From Aliiglaciecola lipolytica (lineage in GTDB: Bacteria > Pseudomonadota > Gammaproteobacteria > Enterobacterales > Alteromonadaceae): a stretch of 64,000 bases of DNA. A model generated the notes under the pieces. The model saw only the letters and a list, made by a program, of their open reading frames with translations. It was not told the DNA's origin and searched no databases. The DNA lies in contig NZ_JAHKPT010000035.1 in NCBI RefSeq assembly GCF_018860635.1, positions 436,241 through 500,240 of the forward strand, written 5' to 3'. A program made the translations under genes and the position numbers. This document shows, in pieces, positions 44,821 to 54,086 of the stretch (positions are counted from its first letter, which is position 1; each line of letters opens with the position of its first letter).

Positions 44821-45014
44821 GTGTCATTCGATCAATCGGAATCAGTGTTACTACTTCTTAGACCAGTTTTGTTTTCTTCCCAAGACTAAACTATGTTTTA
44901 ATGGCGAGAATAGATATTTTACGTCGATAAGATGTCGATAATGCGATATTAATCATGATTTTGGCGAAAATAGCAGCATATACAGCGCAAATTTTTGCAA
45001 TTAGGATGAATTGA

Positions 45015-45863
45015 ATGAGTTGGATACAAAAAATACTACCGCGAACCCAGTCCTCTATTAAAAGTAATGTGCCTGAGGGGATTTGGACTAAATGTGGATC
45101 TTGTGGAGCGGTTTTATATAAAACCGAATTAGAGAAGCAGCTTGAAGTGTGCCCTAAATGTGATCACCACATGCGCATCACGGCTCGAGCAAGAATTAAC
45201 TCCTTTTTAGATCAGGCCGATCGAAAAGAAATCGGAGAAGATTTAGAGCCTCAAGATGTATTGAAATTCAAAGACTCTAAACGTTATAAAGATCGCCTAA
45301 CCGCCGCTCAAAAAGCAACCAAAGAAAAAGACGCTTTGATTGTTATGCAAGGCAAATTGAAAGGCATGCCAGTAGTTTGTGCCGCATTTGAATTCTCATT
45401 TATGGGTGGCTCCATGGCCTCGGTTGTTGGCGCTCGTTTTGTCAAAGCAGTAGAAGCTTGTTTAGAACATAATATGCCATTGGTGTGCTATTCAACCAGT
45501 GGTGGCGCGCGTATGCAGGAAGCATTATTTTCCTTGATGCAAATGGCTAAAACCAGTGCAGCTTTAGCGCGAATGAGTAAAAAAGGCTTACCCTATATAT
45601 CAGTTTTAACTGATCCTACTATGGGTGGAGTTTCCGCCAGTTTGGCTATGTTAGGTGATATTAATATCGCTGAGCCTAAAGCATTAATCGGATTCGCAGG
45701 TCCAAGAGTTATTGAGCAGACCGTACGTGAAACTTTACCTGATGGTTTCCAACGCAGTGAATTTTTAGTGGAGAAGGGCGCTATCGATATGATTGTTGAC
45801 CGTCGCCAGATGCGTGACAAAATCTACGATTTATTGAAAAAGCTACATACACAGCCCCATTAA
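45015..45863 (+). CDS. accD: Acetyl-CoA carboxylase carboxyltransferase subunit beta
   Basis: Beta subunit of the carboxyltransferase that makes malonyl-CoA. The 282 residues contain an N-terminal four-Cys zinc finger ([13 protein letters not shown] ... [10 protein letters not shown]) and the crotonase-like core with [35 protein letters not shown] and [17 protein letters not shown]. The stop overlaps the folC start by one base (TAATG). An ORF of full length with normal spacing. Confidence 0.97.
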   Translation: MSWIQKILPRTQSSIKSNVPEGIWTKCGSCGAVLYKTELEKQLEVCPKCDHHMRITARARINSFLDQADRKEIGEDLEPQDVLKFKDSKRYKDRLTAAQKATKEKDALIVMQGKLKGMPVVCAAFEFSFMGGSMASVVGARFVKAVEACLEHNMPLVCYSTSGGARMQEALFSLMQMAKTSAALARMSKKGLPYISVLTDPTMGGVSASLAMLGDINIAEPKALIGFAGPRVIEQTVRETLPDGFQRSEFLVEKGAIDMIVDRRQMRDKIYDLLKKLHTQPH

Positions 45864-47134
45864 TGTCAAATAACACATCTACAGAAGACCAGAACAAGCC
45901 TAGTTTGTCCTGGTCTCTTTCTACTTGGCTAGATTATTTACAAGCCATCCATAGCAAATCTATCGATATGGGTCTTGCCCGAACCCAGCAAGTCTATGAG
46001 CGTTTGAATTTAGATTTTTCAAACAGTTCTGTGGTGACTGTTGCCGGAACTAATGGCAAAGGCACAACTTGTCGAATGATTGAGATGGGGTTACGCATGC
46101 AACAACAAACTGTTGCCGTGTATAGTTCACCGCATATTATTGATTATAGAGAGCGAGTGCGCATTAACGGCTTGATGCTAAGCGAACAAGAGCATGTGAA
46201 TGCGTTTATGCAAGTAGAGCATGCTCGAGGTGCTATTTCGCTTACCTATTTTGAGTTTGCTACCTTAGCTGCGCTAGTGTTAATTGCCAATCAGCAACCA
46301 GACTTTGTGGTGTTGGAAGTTGGTTTAGGCGGTCGTTTGGATGCGGTTAATATAGTTGATCCCAATCTCGCTGTAATTACAAGTATTGCCCTTGACCACC
46401 AAGATTGGCTAGGGGATACCCGAGAGCTTATTGCTACAGAAAAAGCCGGCATAATGCGTCCCAAGGTTCCTGTAGTTGTAGGCGAGCCAGTGCCGCCAGA
46501 AACACTGTTAATAGCGGTTGATAAAATGCAAGCGCAACCATCTTGGCAAGGAAAAGAGTTTGGCTTTGAGGATTGTGATACAAGTTGGTGTTGGTATAAT
46601 CAGTCAGTCCAATTTAGTGATTTATCAATTCCATTGATCCCAATGCAAAACGCGTCAACGGCGTTGCAAGTATTGAGTTTGTTAGGGCATTTACCTCGCA
46701 ATCAAGATGAGGTCAACGAACTCATCGAAAAATCGAGCTTACCTGGGCGCTTTGAAGAGATTAGTCAGCAGCCTAAGATCATTGTTGATGTCGCCCATAA
46801 TCCGCAAGCAACCGAGTTATTGGCCGCACGAATTGGACGAATGAAATACACGCAATTGCATCTGGTTGTGGCTATGTTGGAAGATAAAGATATCGCCGGT
46901 AGTTTTTTACCACTTGAATCGCTGAAAGCCAATTGGTATGTTGCGTCTCTTAATGTGCCTCGCGGCGCAAAGAGTAAACAATTAAAAACAGTGCTCACTA
47001 AATCACAAAAAGTGGTAGAGTTTGAGCATGTTTCTGATGCGCTACTTGCAGCAACGAAAAATGCTGGAAATGATGATTTGATCATTGTGTTTGGTTCATT
47101 TTTCACGGTAAGCGAAGTGTTGCAAGCATCTTAA
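45863..47134 (+). CDS. folC: Dihydrofolate synthase/folylpolyglutamate synthase
   Basis: Adds glutamate to dihydropteroate and folates. The 423 residues have the P-loop VTVAGTNGKGTTCRMIEMGL (about residues 58-77), SSPHIIDYRERVRING, TYFEFATLAALVLIA, VLEVGLGGRLDAVN and the C-terminal IIVDVAHNPQATELL (a Mur ligase-type motif). The ATG overlaps the accD stop by one base, which supports coupling. Followed by dedD as in E. coli. Confidence 0.95.
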   Translation: MSNNTSTEDQNKPSLSWSLSTWLDYLQAIHSKSIDMGLARTQQVYERLNLDFSNSSVVTVAGTNGKGTTCRMIEMGLRMQQQTVAVYSSPHIIDYRERVRINGLMLSEQEHVNAFMQVEHARGAISLTYFEFATLAALVLIANQQPDFVVLEVGLGGRLDAVNIVDPNLAVITSIALDHQDWLGDTRELIATEKAGIMRPKVPVVVGEPVPPETLLIAVDKMQAQPSWQGKEFGFEDCDTSWCWYNQSVQFSDLSIPLIPMQNASTALQVLSLLGHLPRNQDEVNELIEKSSLPGRFEEISQQPKIIVDVAHNPQATELLAARIGRMKYTQLHLVVAMLEDKDIAGSFLPLESLKANWYVASLNVPRGAKSKQLKTVLTKSQKVVEFEHVSDALLAATKNAGNDDLIIVFGSFFTVSEVLQAS

Positions 47135-47182
47135 TTCGACTGAATAAATATACGATGCTACTGGTCTAAAAGAGGAAAAGTC

Positions 47183-47839
47183 TTGTCTTCAGCACTACAA
47201 AACCGATTGGTGGGCACCATTATAGTCGTTGCATTAGCAGTGATTTTTCTGCCTGATTTGCTCGATGGTGAAAAACAAACTAGCCAAGATCTATTTGAAT
47301 CAATACCAGATCAACCTAAAATGCGTGAACTTAATGAAACGCAAGATTTCCCTCTCGAGCAAGTCGAACAAGAAGTAAATCGCAAGGTTGAAATTGTACC
47401 TGACGTAGCAATCGACGATTTTGAGATTAACCAAAATGAAGATAACAACGAGCTGGCATCGCGCCAAGACTCGCCGGTTAATGATTCATCTTCTCAAAAA
47501 ACTGAAAATAAAAAAATTACCCCGAGCGAAATAGATCACCCGATTGAAGACAAAGTAGAAGTCAATCCCGGTAAAATGGACAATCGTTTACTAGCCAAAG
47601 CAGGTTGGGTTGTTCAATTAGGTGTGTTTCGTCATCAAAAAAATGTCAGCGAATTGCTTAGTACACTGCGAAATGCAGGTTATCAAGCATTCAGTCGACC
47701 AGTTCAAACGAGCACTGGTGAGTTAACAAAAGTGTTTGTTGGACCTGAGTTAAATAAAGAAAAACTGCAAAAAGCGGTTCCACATCTTCGCGAATTGACT
47801 AAGTTGCAGGGTCGAGTAACACCATTCACAGTGAAATGA
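47183..47839 (+). CDS. dedD: SPOR-domain cell division protein DedD
   Basis: A single-span inner-membrane division protein. The N-terminal LVGTIIVVALAVIFLPDLLDG is the typical DedD anchor; a polar linker follows; the C-terminal SPOR domain (about residues 135-218: GWVVQLGVFRHQKNVSELL ... VFVGPE) binds denuded glycan at the septum. The TTG start at 47183 is supported by AGAGGA six bases upstream and by there being no earlier in-frame ATG. Neighbours folC and cvpA match E. coli order. Confidence 0.9.
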   Translation: MSSALQNRLVGTIIVVALAVIFLPDLLDGEKQTSQDLFESIPDQPKMRELNETQDFPLEQVEQEVNRKVEIVPDVAIDDFEINQNEDNNELASRQDSPVNDSSSQKTENKKITPSEIDHPIEDKVEVNPGKMDNRLLAKAGWVVQLGVFRHQKNVSELLSTLRNAGYQAFSRPVQTSTGELTKVFVGPELNKEKLQKAVPHLRELTKLQGRVTPFTVK

Positions 47840-47915
47840 ATACTAGAAATATATGCTATCTCTGATAGAATGCGCGCGATTTTAACGAACCAACAATTAA
47901 TATGACCGGGTCATT

Positions 47916-48407
47916 ATGAATTGGATAGATTTCACCATCATTGGCGTTATCGCTGTCTCCACCATTATAAGTTTGGTACGGGGATTTATTAAAGAAGCTA
48001 TCTCTTTAGCTATTTGGTTCGCCGCTTTTTTTATTGCTAGCCAATTTTATGAATACCTTGCCGTCTACATGACTAAATTTGATGATCAGATGGTCAGAAA
48101 TGGGGTGTCCATAGCGATTTTGTTTGCCAGTACGCTGATTCTAGGCGGATTGATAAATTACTTAATTGCGCGCTTAGTACAGTTTACTGGACTCACAGGT
48201 ACCGACAGAGCCCTTGGCTCAGTTTTTGGTATTATCCGTGGCATTCTGATTGTGAGTGCTGCTTTGTTCTTCTTAGATACCTTCACTACTGCTTCCGAGT
48301 CGTCTTGGTGGATAGAGTCAGTATTAGTTCCTGAATTCACTCCCATTATTGAGTGGTTTTTTAGTTTTATACAAAATAACTCCAGTTTTTTAACGCCGAA
48401 TAAATAG
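47916..48407 (+). CDS. cvpA: Colicin V production protein family, CvpA
   Basis: A 163-residue inner-membrane protein with four predicted helices and the family pattern NWIDFTIIGVIAVSTIISLVRG and TDRALGSVFGIIRGILIV. Role unclear; it is usually linked to purF. It lies nine bases upstream of purF. In E. coli cvpA-purF is PurR-controlled, but no convincing PurR box was found here. Confidence 0.92.
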   Translation: MNWIDFTIIGVIAVSTIISLVRGFIKEAISLAIWFAAFFIASQFYEYLAVYMTKFDDQMVRNGVSIAILFASTLILGGLINYLIARLVQFTGLTGTDRALGSVFGIIRGILIVSAALFFLDTFTTASESSWWIESVLVPEFTPIIEWFFSFIQNNSSFLTPNK

Positions 48408-48416
48408 GTAAATTGC

Positions 48417-49943
48417 ATGTGTGGTATTGTCGGAATTGTTGGAAAGAGTGCAGTAAGTCAAGCACTTTATGACGCGTTAACTGTTCTTCAGCATCGTGGG
48501 CAAGATGCCGCAGGGATCATGACTATAGATGATAAAATGTTTCATCTAAGAAAAGCGAATGGATTGGTGCGAGATGTATTTCACAACCGCCATATGCAAC
48601 GTTTAACAGGCCAATTTGGTATTGGTCATGTGCGTTACCCCACTGCAGGGTCTTCAAGCTCAGCAGAGGCCCAACCGTTTTACGTCAACTCGCCATTTGG
48701 AATTGCTTTTGCACACAATGGGAATTTAACCAATGCCCATGATTTGCAAGATGAAGTATTCCGTATTGCCAGACGACATATCAATACGACGTCTGATTCA
48801 GAACTTTTATTAAATATTTTTGCCCATGAATTACAACAATGTGCAGGTTTAACCTTAACCCCTGAAGAGGTTTTCACCACGGTTGCCAATGTGCACAAGA
48901 AGATTCGTGGCGCTTATGCTGTGGTTGCTGCGATTATCGGCAATGGCATGGTTGCGTTTCGAGACCCATATGGCATACGTCCTCTTGCTTTAGGTAAGCG
49001 TAAAACTGAGCAGGGTGATGAATATATGGTTGCATCCGAAAGTGTTGCTCTAGATGCCGTAGGTTTTACGTTTATTCGTGATGTCGCACCAGGCGAAGCA
49101 ATATATGTGACTGAAGAAGGTGAATTATTTACTAAACAGTGCGCGCAAAACCCTAAAAATATTCCCTGTATTTTCGAATTTGTTTACTTCGCAAGACCTG
49201 ATTCCTTTATCGATGGAATATCAGTATATGCCTCGCGGGTGAATATGGGTAAAAAGCTAGGTCAGAAAATAGCCAAAGAATGGGCTGATTTAGATATTGA
49301 TGTGGTTATTCCTATTCCGGAAACGTCTTCCGATGTAGCGTTGCAAATTGCTATAGAGTTGGACTTACCTTACCGTCAAGGCTACGTAAAGAACCGTTAT
49401 ATCGGTCGTACTTTTATCATGCCAGGTCAAACGCTTAGACGTAAGTCGGTGCGACGTAAACTTAACGCCATTAAATCAGAATTTAAAGACAAAAATGTTC
49501 TTCTGGTTGATGATTCAATTGTACGCGGCACTACATCTGAACAGATTATTGAAATGGCCCGTGAATCAGGTGCCAAGAAGGTGTATTTCGCGTCAGCTGC
49601 GCCAGAGATTCGTTTTCCAAATGTTTATGGTATTGATATGCCAAGTGCAAATGAATTGATCGCTTACGGCCGCGATATCGACGAAATTAGTGAGTTAATT
49701 AAAGCTGATGGGCTGATTTTCCAAGATATTCAAGATCTAGTTGAAGCGGTTAGTGCTGAGAATCCTGCTATTACTCGTTTTGAAACGTCTGTATTTGATG
49801 GTGAGTACATAACTGGTGATATTGACCAAGCTTATTTAGAGAGAGTTGATGGGGCCCGTTCTGAAGGGGCTAAAAAATCAATGATACAAACTGAATTAAG
49901 TAATTTGGAAATGCACAATATTGATTCGGATAATGACGATTAA
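48417..49943 (+). CDS. purF: Amidophosphoribosyltransferase
   Basis: Committed step of purine synthesis: PRPP plus glutamine to phosphoribosylamine. The 508 residues start MCGIVGIVG, so Cys2 is the N-terminal nucleophile of the glutaminase domain; [12 protein letters not shown] and [11 protein letters not shown] follow. The PRPP-binding motif [18 protein letters not shown] is near residues 360-377. Length is normal. A strong terminator follows. Confidence 0.97.
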   Translation: MCGIVGIVGKSAVSQALYDALTVLQHRGQDAAGIMTIDDKMFHLRKANGLVRDVFHNRHMQRLTGQFGIGHVRYPTAGSSSSAEAQPFYVNSPFGIAFAHNGNLTNAHDLQDEVFRIARRHINTTSDSELLLNIFAHELQQCAGLTLTPEEVFTTVANVHKKIRGAYAVVAAIIGNGMVAFRDPYGIRPLALGKRKTEQGDEYMVASESVALDAVGFTFIRDVAPGEAIYVTEEGELFTKQCAQNPKNIPCIFEFVYFARPDSFIDGISVYASRVNMGKKLGQKIAKEWADLDIDVVIPIPETSSDVALQIAIELDLPYRQGYVKNRYIGRTFIMPGQTLRRKSVRRKLNAIKSEFKDKNVLLVDDSIVRGTTSEQIIEMARESGAKKVYFASAAPEIRFPNVYGIDMPSANELIAYGRDIDEISELIKADGLIFQDIQDLVEAVSAENPAITRFETSVFDGEYITGDIDQAYLERVDGARSEGAKKSMIQTELSNLEMHNIDSDNDD

Positions 49944-49995
49944 GCCTATATTTAATCACTGTGATTAAATTTGCGGTTTATCGTTGATCTACATT

Positions 49996-50020
49996 AAGTG
50001 AGGCTCAGGCCTCACTTTTT
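49996..50020 (+). terminator. Rho-independent terminator of purF
   Basis: AAGTGAGGC (49996-50004) and GCCTCACTT (50009-50017) form a perfect 9-bp stem with a 4-base loop followed by TTT. It lies about 50 bases after purF and ends before the convergent rnt gene. Confidence 0.88.
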
Positions 50021-50086
50021 ATTTCAGCCTTGTAAACCCGTTACTGCTATTTTGAGCACGTTAAAAGCATCCCTTGGAATTGTGAA

Positions 50087-50710
50087 TTATATCGGCCAGC
50101 CACCAAGGGCTTTCCATCTATTGACCATAAAACAAAATAACTCGGCGGTTTTCATCGTATCGTAAAGTGCTGAGTGGGCTTCTCTTTGGTCAAATTCGAT
50201 TTGTGCCGCTTCACAGGCCTTAACCAGCACCGTCTGACCTAAGGTTAAACCGGCTAAACTGGTGGTATCAAATGATACAAAAGGATGGAAAGGAGTGCGT
50301 TTAATATTACACCTTTCAATGGCTGCATTCACAAAGCCTTGGTCGAATGATGCATTGTGGGCAACAATCACTGAGCGTTGGCATTCCGCTGCTTTTTGTT
50401 CTTTTCGGATCTCTTTGCACAAATTTTTAATTGCTTCAGATTCATCAATCGCGCCTCGTAATGCACAATAAGGATCAATACCGTTAAAGTCCAAAGCGGC
50501 TTGTTCGAGGTTTGCGCCCTCGAAAGGGTTAATATGGTAATGGAACGTTTTATTTATCTGAATGTCTCCAGAAGCTGTCATTTTCAATGTCACTGCTGCT
50601 AATTCTAATAAAGCATCAGTTTGCGCATTGAATCCAGCTGTTTCAACATCAATGACGACTGGGAAATACCCTCTAAATCGTTGGTTCAACAGGTGAATTG
50701 GATCTGACAT
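50087..50710 (-). CDS. rnt: Ribonuclease T
   Basis: 3'-5' exoribonuclease that trims tRNA and stable RNA 3' ends. From the start at 50710 (AAGG five bases upstream; [17 protein letters not shown] matches E. coli RNase T) the protein has 207 residues. DEDD motifs are present: [32 protein letters not shown] and [14 protein letters not shown]. The frame is open eight codons further upstream but has no ribosome-binding site. It is divergent from motY, as in Vibrio. Confidence 0.95.
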   Translation of the reverse strand: MSDPIHLLNQRFRGYFPVVIDVETAGFNAQTDALLELAAVTLKMTASGDIQINKTFHYHINPFEGANLEQAALDFNGIDPYCALRGAIDESEAIKNLCKEIRKEQKAAECQRSVIVAHNASFDQGFVNAAIERCNIKRTPFHPFVSFDTTSLAGLTLGQTVLVKACEAAQIEFDQREAHSALYDTMKTAELFCFMVNRWKALGGWPI

Positions 50711-50847
50711 GATAACCTTATTAATCGACAACATAGCTTGCTATTATGTCAACCTTTAAAGCCTTGTACCAGTTCAGTTGTGAATATGTTTAGGCGCATT
50801 TGCATTTGATAGGTCTAGTTGGTTATTATCCGTACACAACGGGTGAT

Positions 50848-50874
50848 TAAACTTTTTGTTTCTAGTGTCGATAT
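50848..50874 (+). promoter_or_regulatory. Sigma-28 (FliA) promoter of motY
   Basis: TAAACTTT (50848-50855), an 11-base spacer and GTCGATAT (50867-50874) match the sigma-28 consensus TAAAGTTT-N11-GCCGATAA at 13 of 16 positions. The predicted start is about 34 bases before the motY ATG. Late flagellar motor genes in Vibrio use this type of promoter. Confidence 0.72.
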
Positions 50875-50914
50875 CTATAATGGATAAACACTATTTACTG
50901 GATTTCTGTCTGAT

Positions 50915-51778
50915 ATGAAAAAGTGCGCGATTTTTTTGGGCTTAACCCTCAGCTTTGCTAGCCAAGCTAGCTTGCGTCATTATGCAGCGCCAGTTGAGGA
51001 TTCTCAGTGGCAAGTCAGTCAAAAAAGTCGCTTGCAATGTACTTTGAGTCACCAACTTCCTGGTTATGGAGAAGCTGCTTTTTACAGCACGGCTTCTAAG
51101 CAACTGAATATGGAATTTGAGTTGCAGATGTTAAGGTTACCAAACACCTATTCTGTTGCCTCCGTTTATTCAGTCCCACCCAAATGGATGCCAGGACAAA
51201 TGCAGCGTGAAATTGCGCAAATGCCAATTCGCAAACAATACAATAGTGATTTACCGCAAAAAGCCGCTTGGACAATGTTAACTGAATTGGAAAAAGGTTT
51301 TTGGCCAACACTATATTATCAAGATTGGTATAGTGACTTCGATCGTATCGCTGTGGGTTTAAATGCCAGTAACTTTTCGAAACCCTATGTTGAGTTCGCT
51401 GAGTGTGTCGCTAATTTATTACCTTTTGCATTTGAAGATATTGCATACACAGTGCTAAGTTACAACAGCAATAGTACAGACTTAACCAAATACTCTAAAA
51501 AACGCCTACAAATGATCGGGGACTATTTAAAAGAAGATACAGATCTTGAGCTGGTTTTGTTAGATGGATACTCAGATAGTTATGGTGGTCGTTGGAACAA
51601 CGAACAATTATCTATTCGTCGAGCAGAGGAAATTAAGGCGTACTTCACCGAAATGGGAGTAGATTCTTCTCGAATTGAGGTGACAGGTCATGGTGAACGC
51701 CGTCATGCGGCGACCAATACGAATAAGATGTCTCGTGCTAAAAATCGTCGAGTCATCATTCGAATGGCTAAACCCTAA
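50915..51778 (+). CDS. motY: Flagellar sodium-motor T-ring protein MotY
   Basis: A periplasmic T-ring component needed to hold the PomAB-type stator. The 287 residues have a signal peptide (about 1-19), an N-terminal MotY-specific domain with LRHYAAPVEDSQWQ, and a C-terminal OmpA-like peptidoglycan-binding domain (about 180-287: VLLDGYSDSYGGRWNNEQLS, GVDSSRIEVTGHGER, MSRAKNRRVIIRM). It is divergent from rnt. It implies a sodium-driven polar flagellum. A terminator follows. Confidence 0.93.
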   Translation: MKKCAIFLGLTLSFASQASLRHYAAPVEDSQWQVSQKSRLQCTLSHQLPGYGEAAFYSTASKQLNMEFELQMLRLPNTYSVASVYSVPPKWMPGQMQREIAQMPIRKQYNSDLPQKAAWTMLTELEKGFWPTLYYQDWYSDFDRIAVGLNASNFSKPYVEFAECVANLLPFAFEDIAYTVLSYNSNSTDLTKYSKKRLQMIGDYLKEDTDLELVLLDGYSDSYGGRWNNEQLSIRRAEEIKAYFTEMGVDSSRIEVTGHGERRHAATNTNKMSRAKNRRVIIRMAKP

Positions 51779-51785
51779 ATTCACA

Positions 51786-51815
51786 AAGCTCGCAATCGCG
51801 AGCTTGTTAGTTTTT
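51786..51815 (+). terminator. Rho-independent terminator of motY
   Basis: AAGCTCGC (51786-51793) / GCGAGCTT (51798-51805) is a perfect 8-bp stem with a 4-base loop, followed by TTAGTTTTT. It lies between motY and the convergent glpQ gene. Confidence 0.85.
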
Positions 51816-51836
51816 ACTAGTGACTCTAGAGCAATA

Positions 51837-52844
51837 TCATCGCTTTTCTAAGTAATTTTCCAGCACATCGGTAAAGTCGGTAAATAAACCATCTACTTTT
51901 AAATCTTCGAATAGGATGTCTAGCACCTGTTGCGAAGAATACTTGGCTGGGAGGTCGTCTTTTCTAAATGTATAAGGATGAATTAGCAGCCCTGCTTGAT
52001 GGGCATTGGCTAGTAAACTAGTTGGTGTTTTATTCGCAAAATCAAATAGTTGTGGAATCCATGGGCCAATACCTTGGGCTACTTTTGCAATTTCTTTGAG
52101 ACCTTGTGCGGATTTCAAATATTCATAGTCAGAATTCGACTCTTGCCAACTGTTTTCAGCAATAAGCTGAATTAACTTCACCTTGGCATTTAACTCGTTC
52201 CTAAGACGCTGTGTTTCTGCGAAGTCAAAGCATTGCACATAAACATGGCTGTCTTGGTTATCCAAACCGTATTTACGCAGGATATTCAGGGTGATTTGAC
52301 TTAAGTCCGCTCCGTGAGTTTGGTGCCAAAGGGGCGATTTGATTTCCAGATAAAGACCCACATCTCGCTTAAATTGCCGATTAAGTTGTTGAATCAAATT
52401 AATTTGTTGTTCAAATGTGGCAATCTTAAATGATGACTGTCCATGATAGCGCTCTTGATTACGAGGCTCCTGAAAACGATAGGGGAATACTTGTTCGCCT
52501 TTGTCATTTGTCCGCTCGTGTACATTAAGGGTTTGCAGTTCTGCCAAGGTGAAATCGAACGCGTAGTAGCGGCCGTCAGCCCGATGGCGTTTAGGGAATA
52601 TTTGTTCGACGTTGGTCACGGTTTCAAGGTGTATGTCATGCAGTACTACCGGTATTAAGTCTTTGCTCAAAACTAAATCTTGTTCTATGTAATCGGCCCC
52701 TTGGGAATATGCAAGGACAGCGGCTTCTAACGTATGCTCAGGCAAGTATCCGGAAGCCCCGCGATGGGCGATAACTATCGGCTTGGCGTAAAGTTGCATG
52801 CAAAATAGGCACAACAATATTAATAGTGGGAGCTTGTACGGCAT
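51837..52844 (-). CDS. glpQ: Glycerophosphodiester phosphodiesterase, periplasmic
   Basis: Hydrolyses glycerophosphodiesters to glycerol-3-phosphate. The 335 residues begin with a signal peptide (about 1-20, ending LYA). The GDPD motif IAHRGASGYLPEHTLEAA contains catalytic His and Glu; EQDLVLSKD and LHDIHLETVT follow. Length is that of periplasmic GlpQ. An AGGA ribosome-binding site precedes the ATG. It is convergent with motY. Confidence 0.93.
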   Translation of the reverse strand: MPYKLPLLILLCLFCMQLYAKPIVIAHRGASGYLPEHTLEAAVLAYSQGADYIEQDLVLSKDLIPVVLHDIHLETVTNVEQIFPKRHRADGRYYAFDFTLAELQTLNVHERTNDKGEQVFPYRFQEPRNQERYHGQSSFKIATFEQQINLIQQLNRQFKRDVGLYLEIKSPLWHQTHGADLSQITLNILRKYGLDNQDSHVYVQCFDFAETQRLRNELNAKVKLIQLIAENSWQESNSDYEYLKSAQGLKEIAKVAQGIGPWIPQLFDFANKTPTSLLANAHQAGLLIHPYTFRKDDLPAKYSSQQVLDILFEDLKVDGLFTDFTDVLENYLEKR

Positions 52845-52930
52845 ATATTCCTACCTGTATTTAATTGGGACATTCAAATTATTCATTCCGTCAACCATAA
52901 CACCAGCATATGAAAGTTCGGTGACTATAG

Positions 52931-53059
52931 TCACTTATCCCAGTATGGGATTTCGCTAAAATAGGCTGCAAAATAGTCAATGAACACTCTTACTTTAGTG
53001 CAGTAACCGAAAGCGGGAAAAACAATCCATACACCTTCGCTAACCAATGATAGCTTTAA
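52931..53059 (-). pseudogene. Remnant of a LysR regulator C-terminus
   Basis: An open stretch of about 42 codons directly after the stop of the LysR gene but in another frame. It encodes SEGVWIVFPAFGYCTKVR and VFIDYFAAYF, then stops (TGA 52931-52933). This is the characteristic last strand and helix of a LysR effector domain (for example GVYLVFPSR...KVRxFIDFL). It has no start of its own and is only a fragment, so it is read as the tail of a second LysR gene lost by deletion or recombination. Confidence 0.7.
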
Positions 53060-53967
53060 CTAGCCATACTGCGCTGAATTTCACTTTTGGCCGCTAAAGC
53101 GACATTTAGGAAAGCATTCACAGTCGCGCTAGGATTATTCTGTTTGAATTGAATTTGCAGGGGAATTTGTGTGTCGACATTTTCTAGTGCAATAAAATGG
53201 CACCCTCGGCTATACAATTTACTAACACAAAATGGTGCGATCGCCACCCCTAAACCTGCAGCCACTTCTGTCACTAAGGTTTGCATATGCTTTGGTTGAC
53301 TTATGATATCCGGTGAAAATCCGGCTTGTTTGCACAGGATGATAGTTTCATCAAAGAGCCCAAGGGCCTCATCACGATTGAAAATAATAAATTGTTCAGT
53401 CTTTAACTTAGCCAGCTCAACCTGTTTAGCACCTGCAAGAGCATGGCTTTGGCTGACTAGTGCAACGAATTTGTCGATATAAATATCGTGACGAATAAAC
53501 TCATCAGCAATTGGCGTGGGCAGGGGCCTTGAAAATGCAATATCGATTTTATCTTGCTTAAAGGCTTCAATTTGTTCGGTTGCTGTCATTTCAAATAGGC
53601 TAACATGGACTTCAGGAAACTGGGATTTGTAGGTTCGGATCAAAGTGGCCATAAATGATAAACAAGCTGAGCTTAAGTGAGCAATATTCAGTGTACCCAC
53701 TTTTCCACTGTGGGCACGCTTAACCTGGCTTTTTGCCTTATCTGTAAGGGTTAGGATCGCGCTAGCATCTGTTAACAACTGCTCACCGGCTGGGGTTATC
53801 GCGACATCTCGAGAGTTTCGATTAAATAACCTTACCCCAAGCTCCGCCTCTAATGCAGAAATATGTCGGCTAATGGCCGGTTGTACAGTATGTAACTCTC
53901 GCGCAGCTTCTGAAAAGCTTTTGTGTTTAGCCACAGTTATAAAGCTTTTTAATGTTTTTATGTCCAC
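53056..53967 (-). CDS. LysR-family transcriptional regulator
   Basis: The start is set at GTG 53967, where GGGGG lies five bases upstream and the protein begins (M)DIKTLKSFITVAKHKSF, the canonical LysR opening; the TTG four codons earlier is worse. This gives 303 residues: a winged HTH (ARELHTVQPAISRHISALEAELGVRLFNR) and an effector domain of CatM/BenM-like shape. It is divergent by about 120 bases from the MFS-MFS-peroxiredoxin operon and probably controls it. The effector is unknown. Confidence 0.88.
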   Translation of the reverse strand: MDIKTLKSFITVAKHKSFSEAARELHTVQPAISRHISALEAELGVRLFNRNSRDVAITPAGEQLLTDASAILTLTDKAKSQVKRAHSGKVGTLNIAHLSSACLSFMATLIRTYKSQFPEVHVSLFEMTATEQIEAFKQDKIDIAFSRPLPTPIADEFIRHDIYIDKFVALVSQSHALAGAKQVELAKLKTEQFIIFNRDEALGLFDETIILCKQAGFSPDIISQPKHMQTLVTEVAAGLGVAIAPFCVSKLYSRGCHFIALENVDTQIPLQIQFKQNNPSATVNAFLNVALAAKSEIQRSMAS

Positions 53968-54086
53968 GATTGCCCCCAAGTTTACTTATATATAAAATCT
54001 GTATAGATTCCATAAAAAGTTATCATTTTTGTTATTAATAAATAAGCCCTATGCTGGCGCTATGATTTATTTACCTGACATAAAAT

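Noticed and set aside
47840-47915. PurR box upstream of cvpA-purF
   Set aside because: No sequence close to the PurR operator consensus was found.
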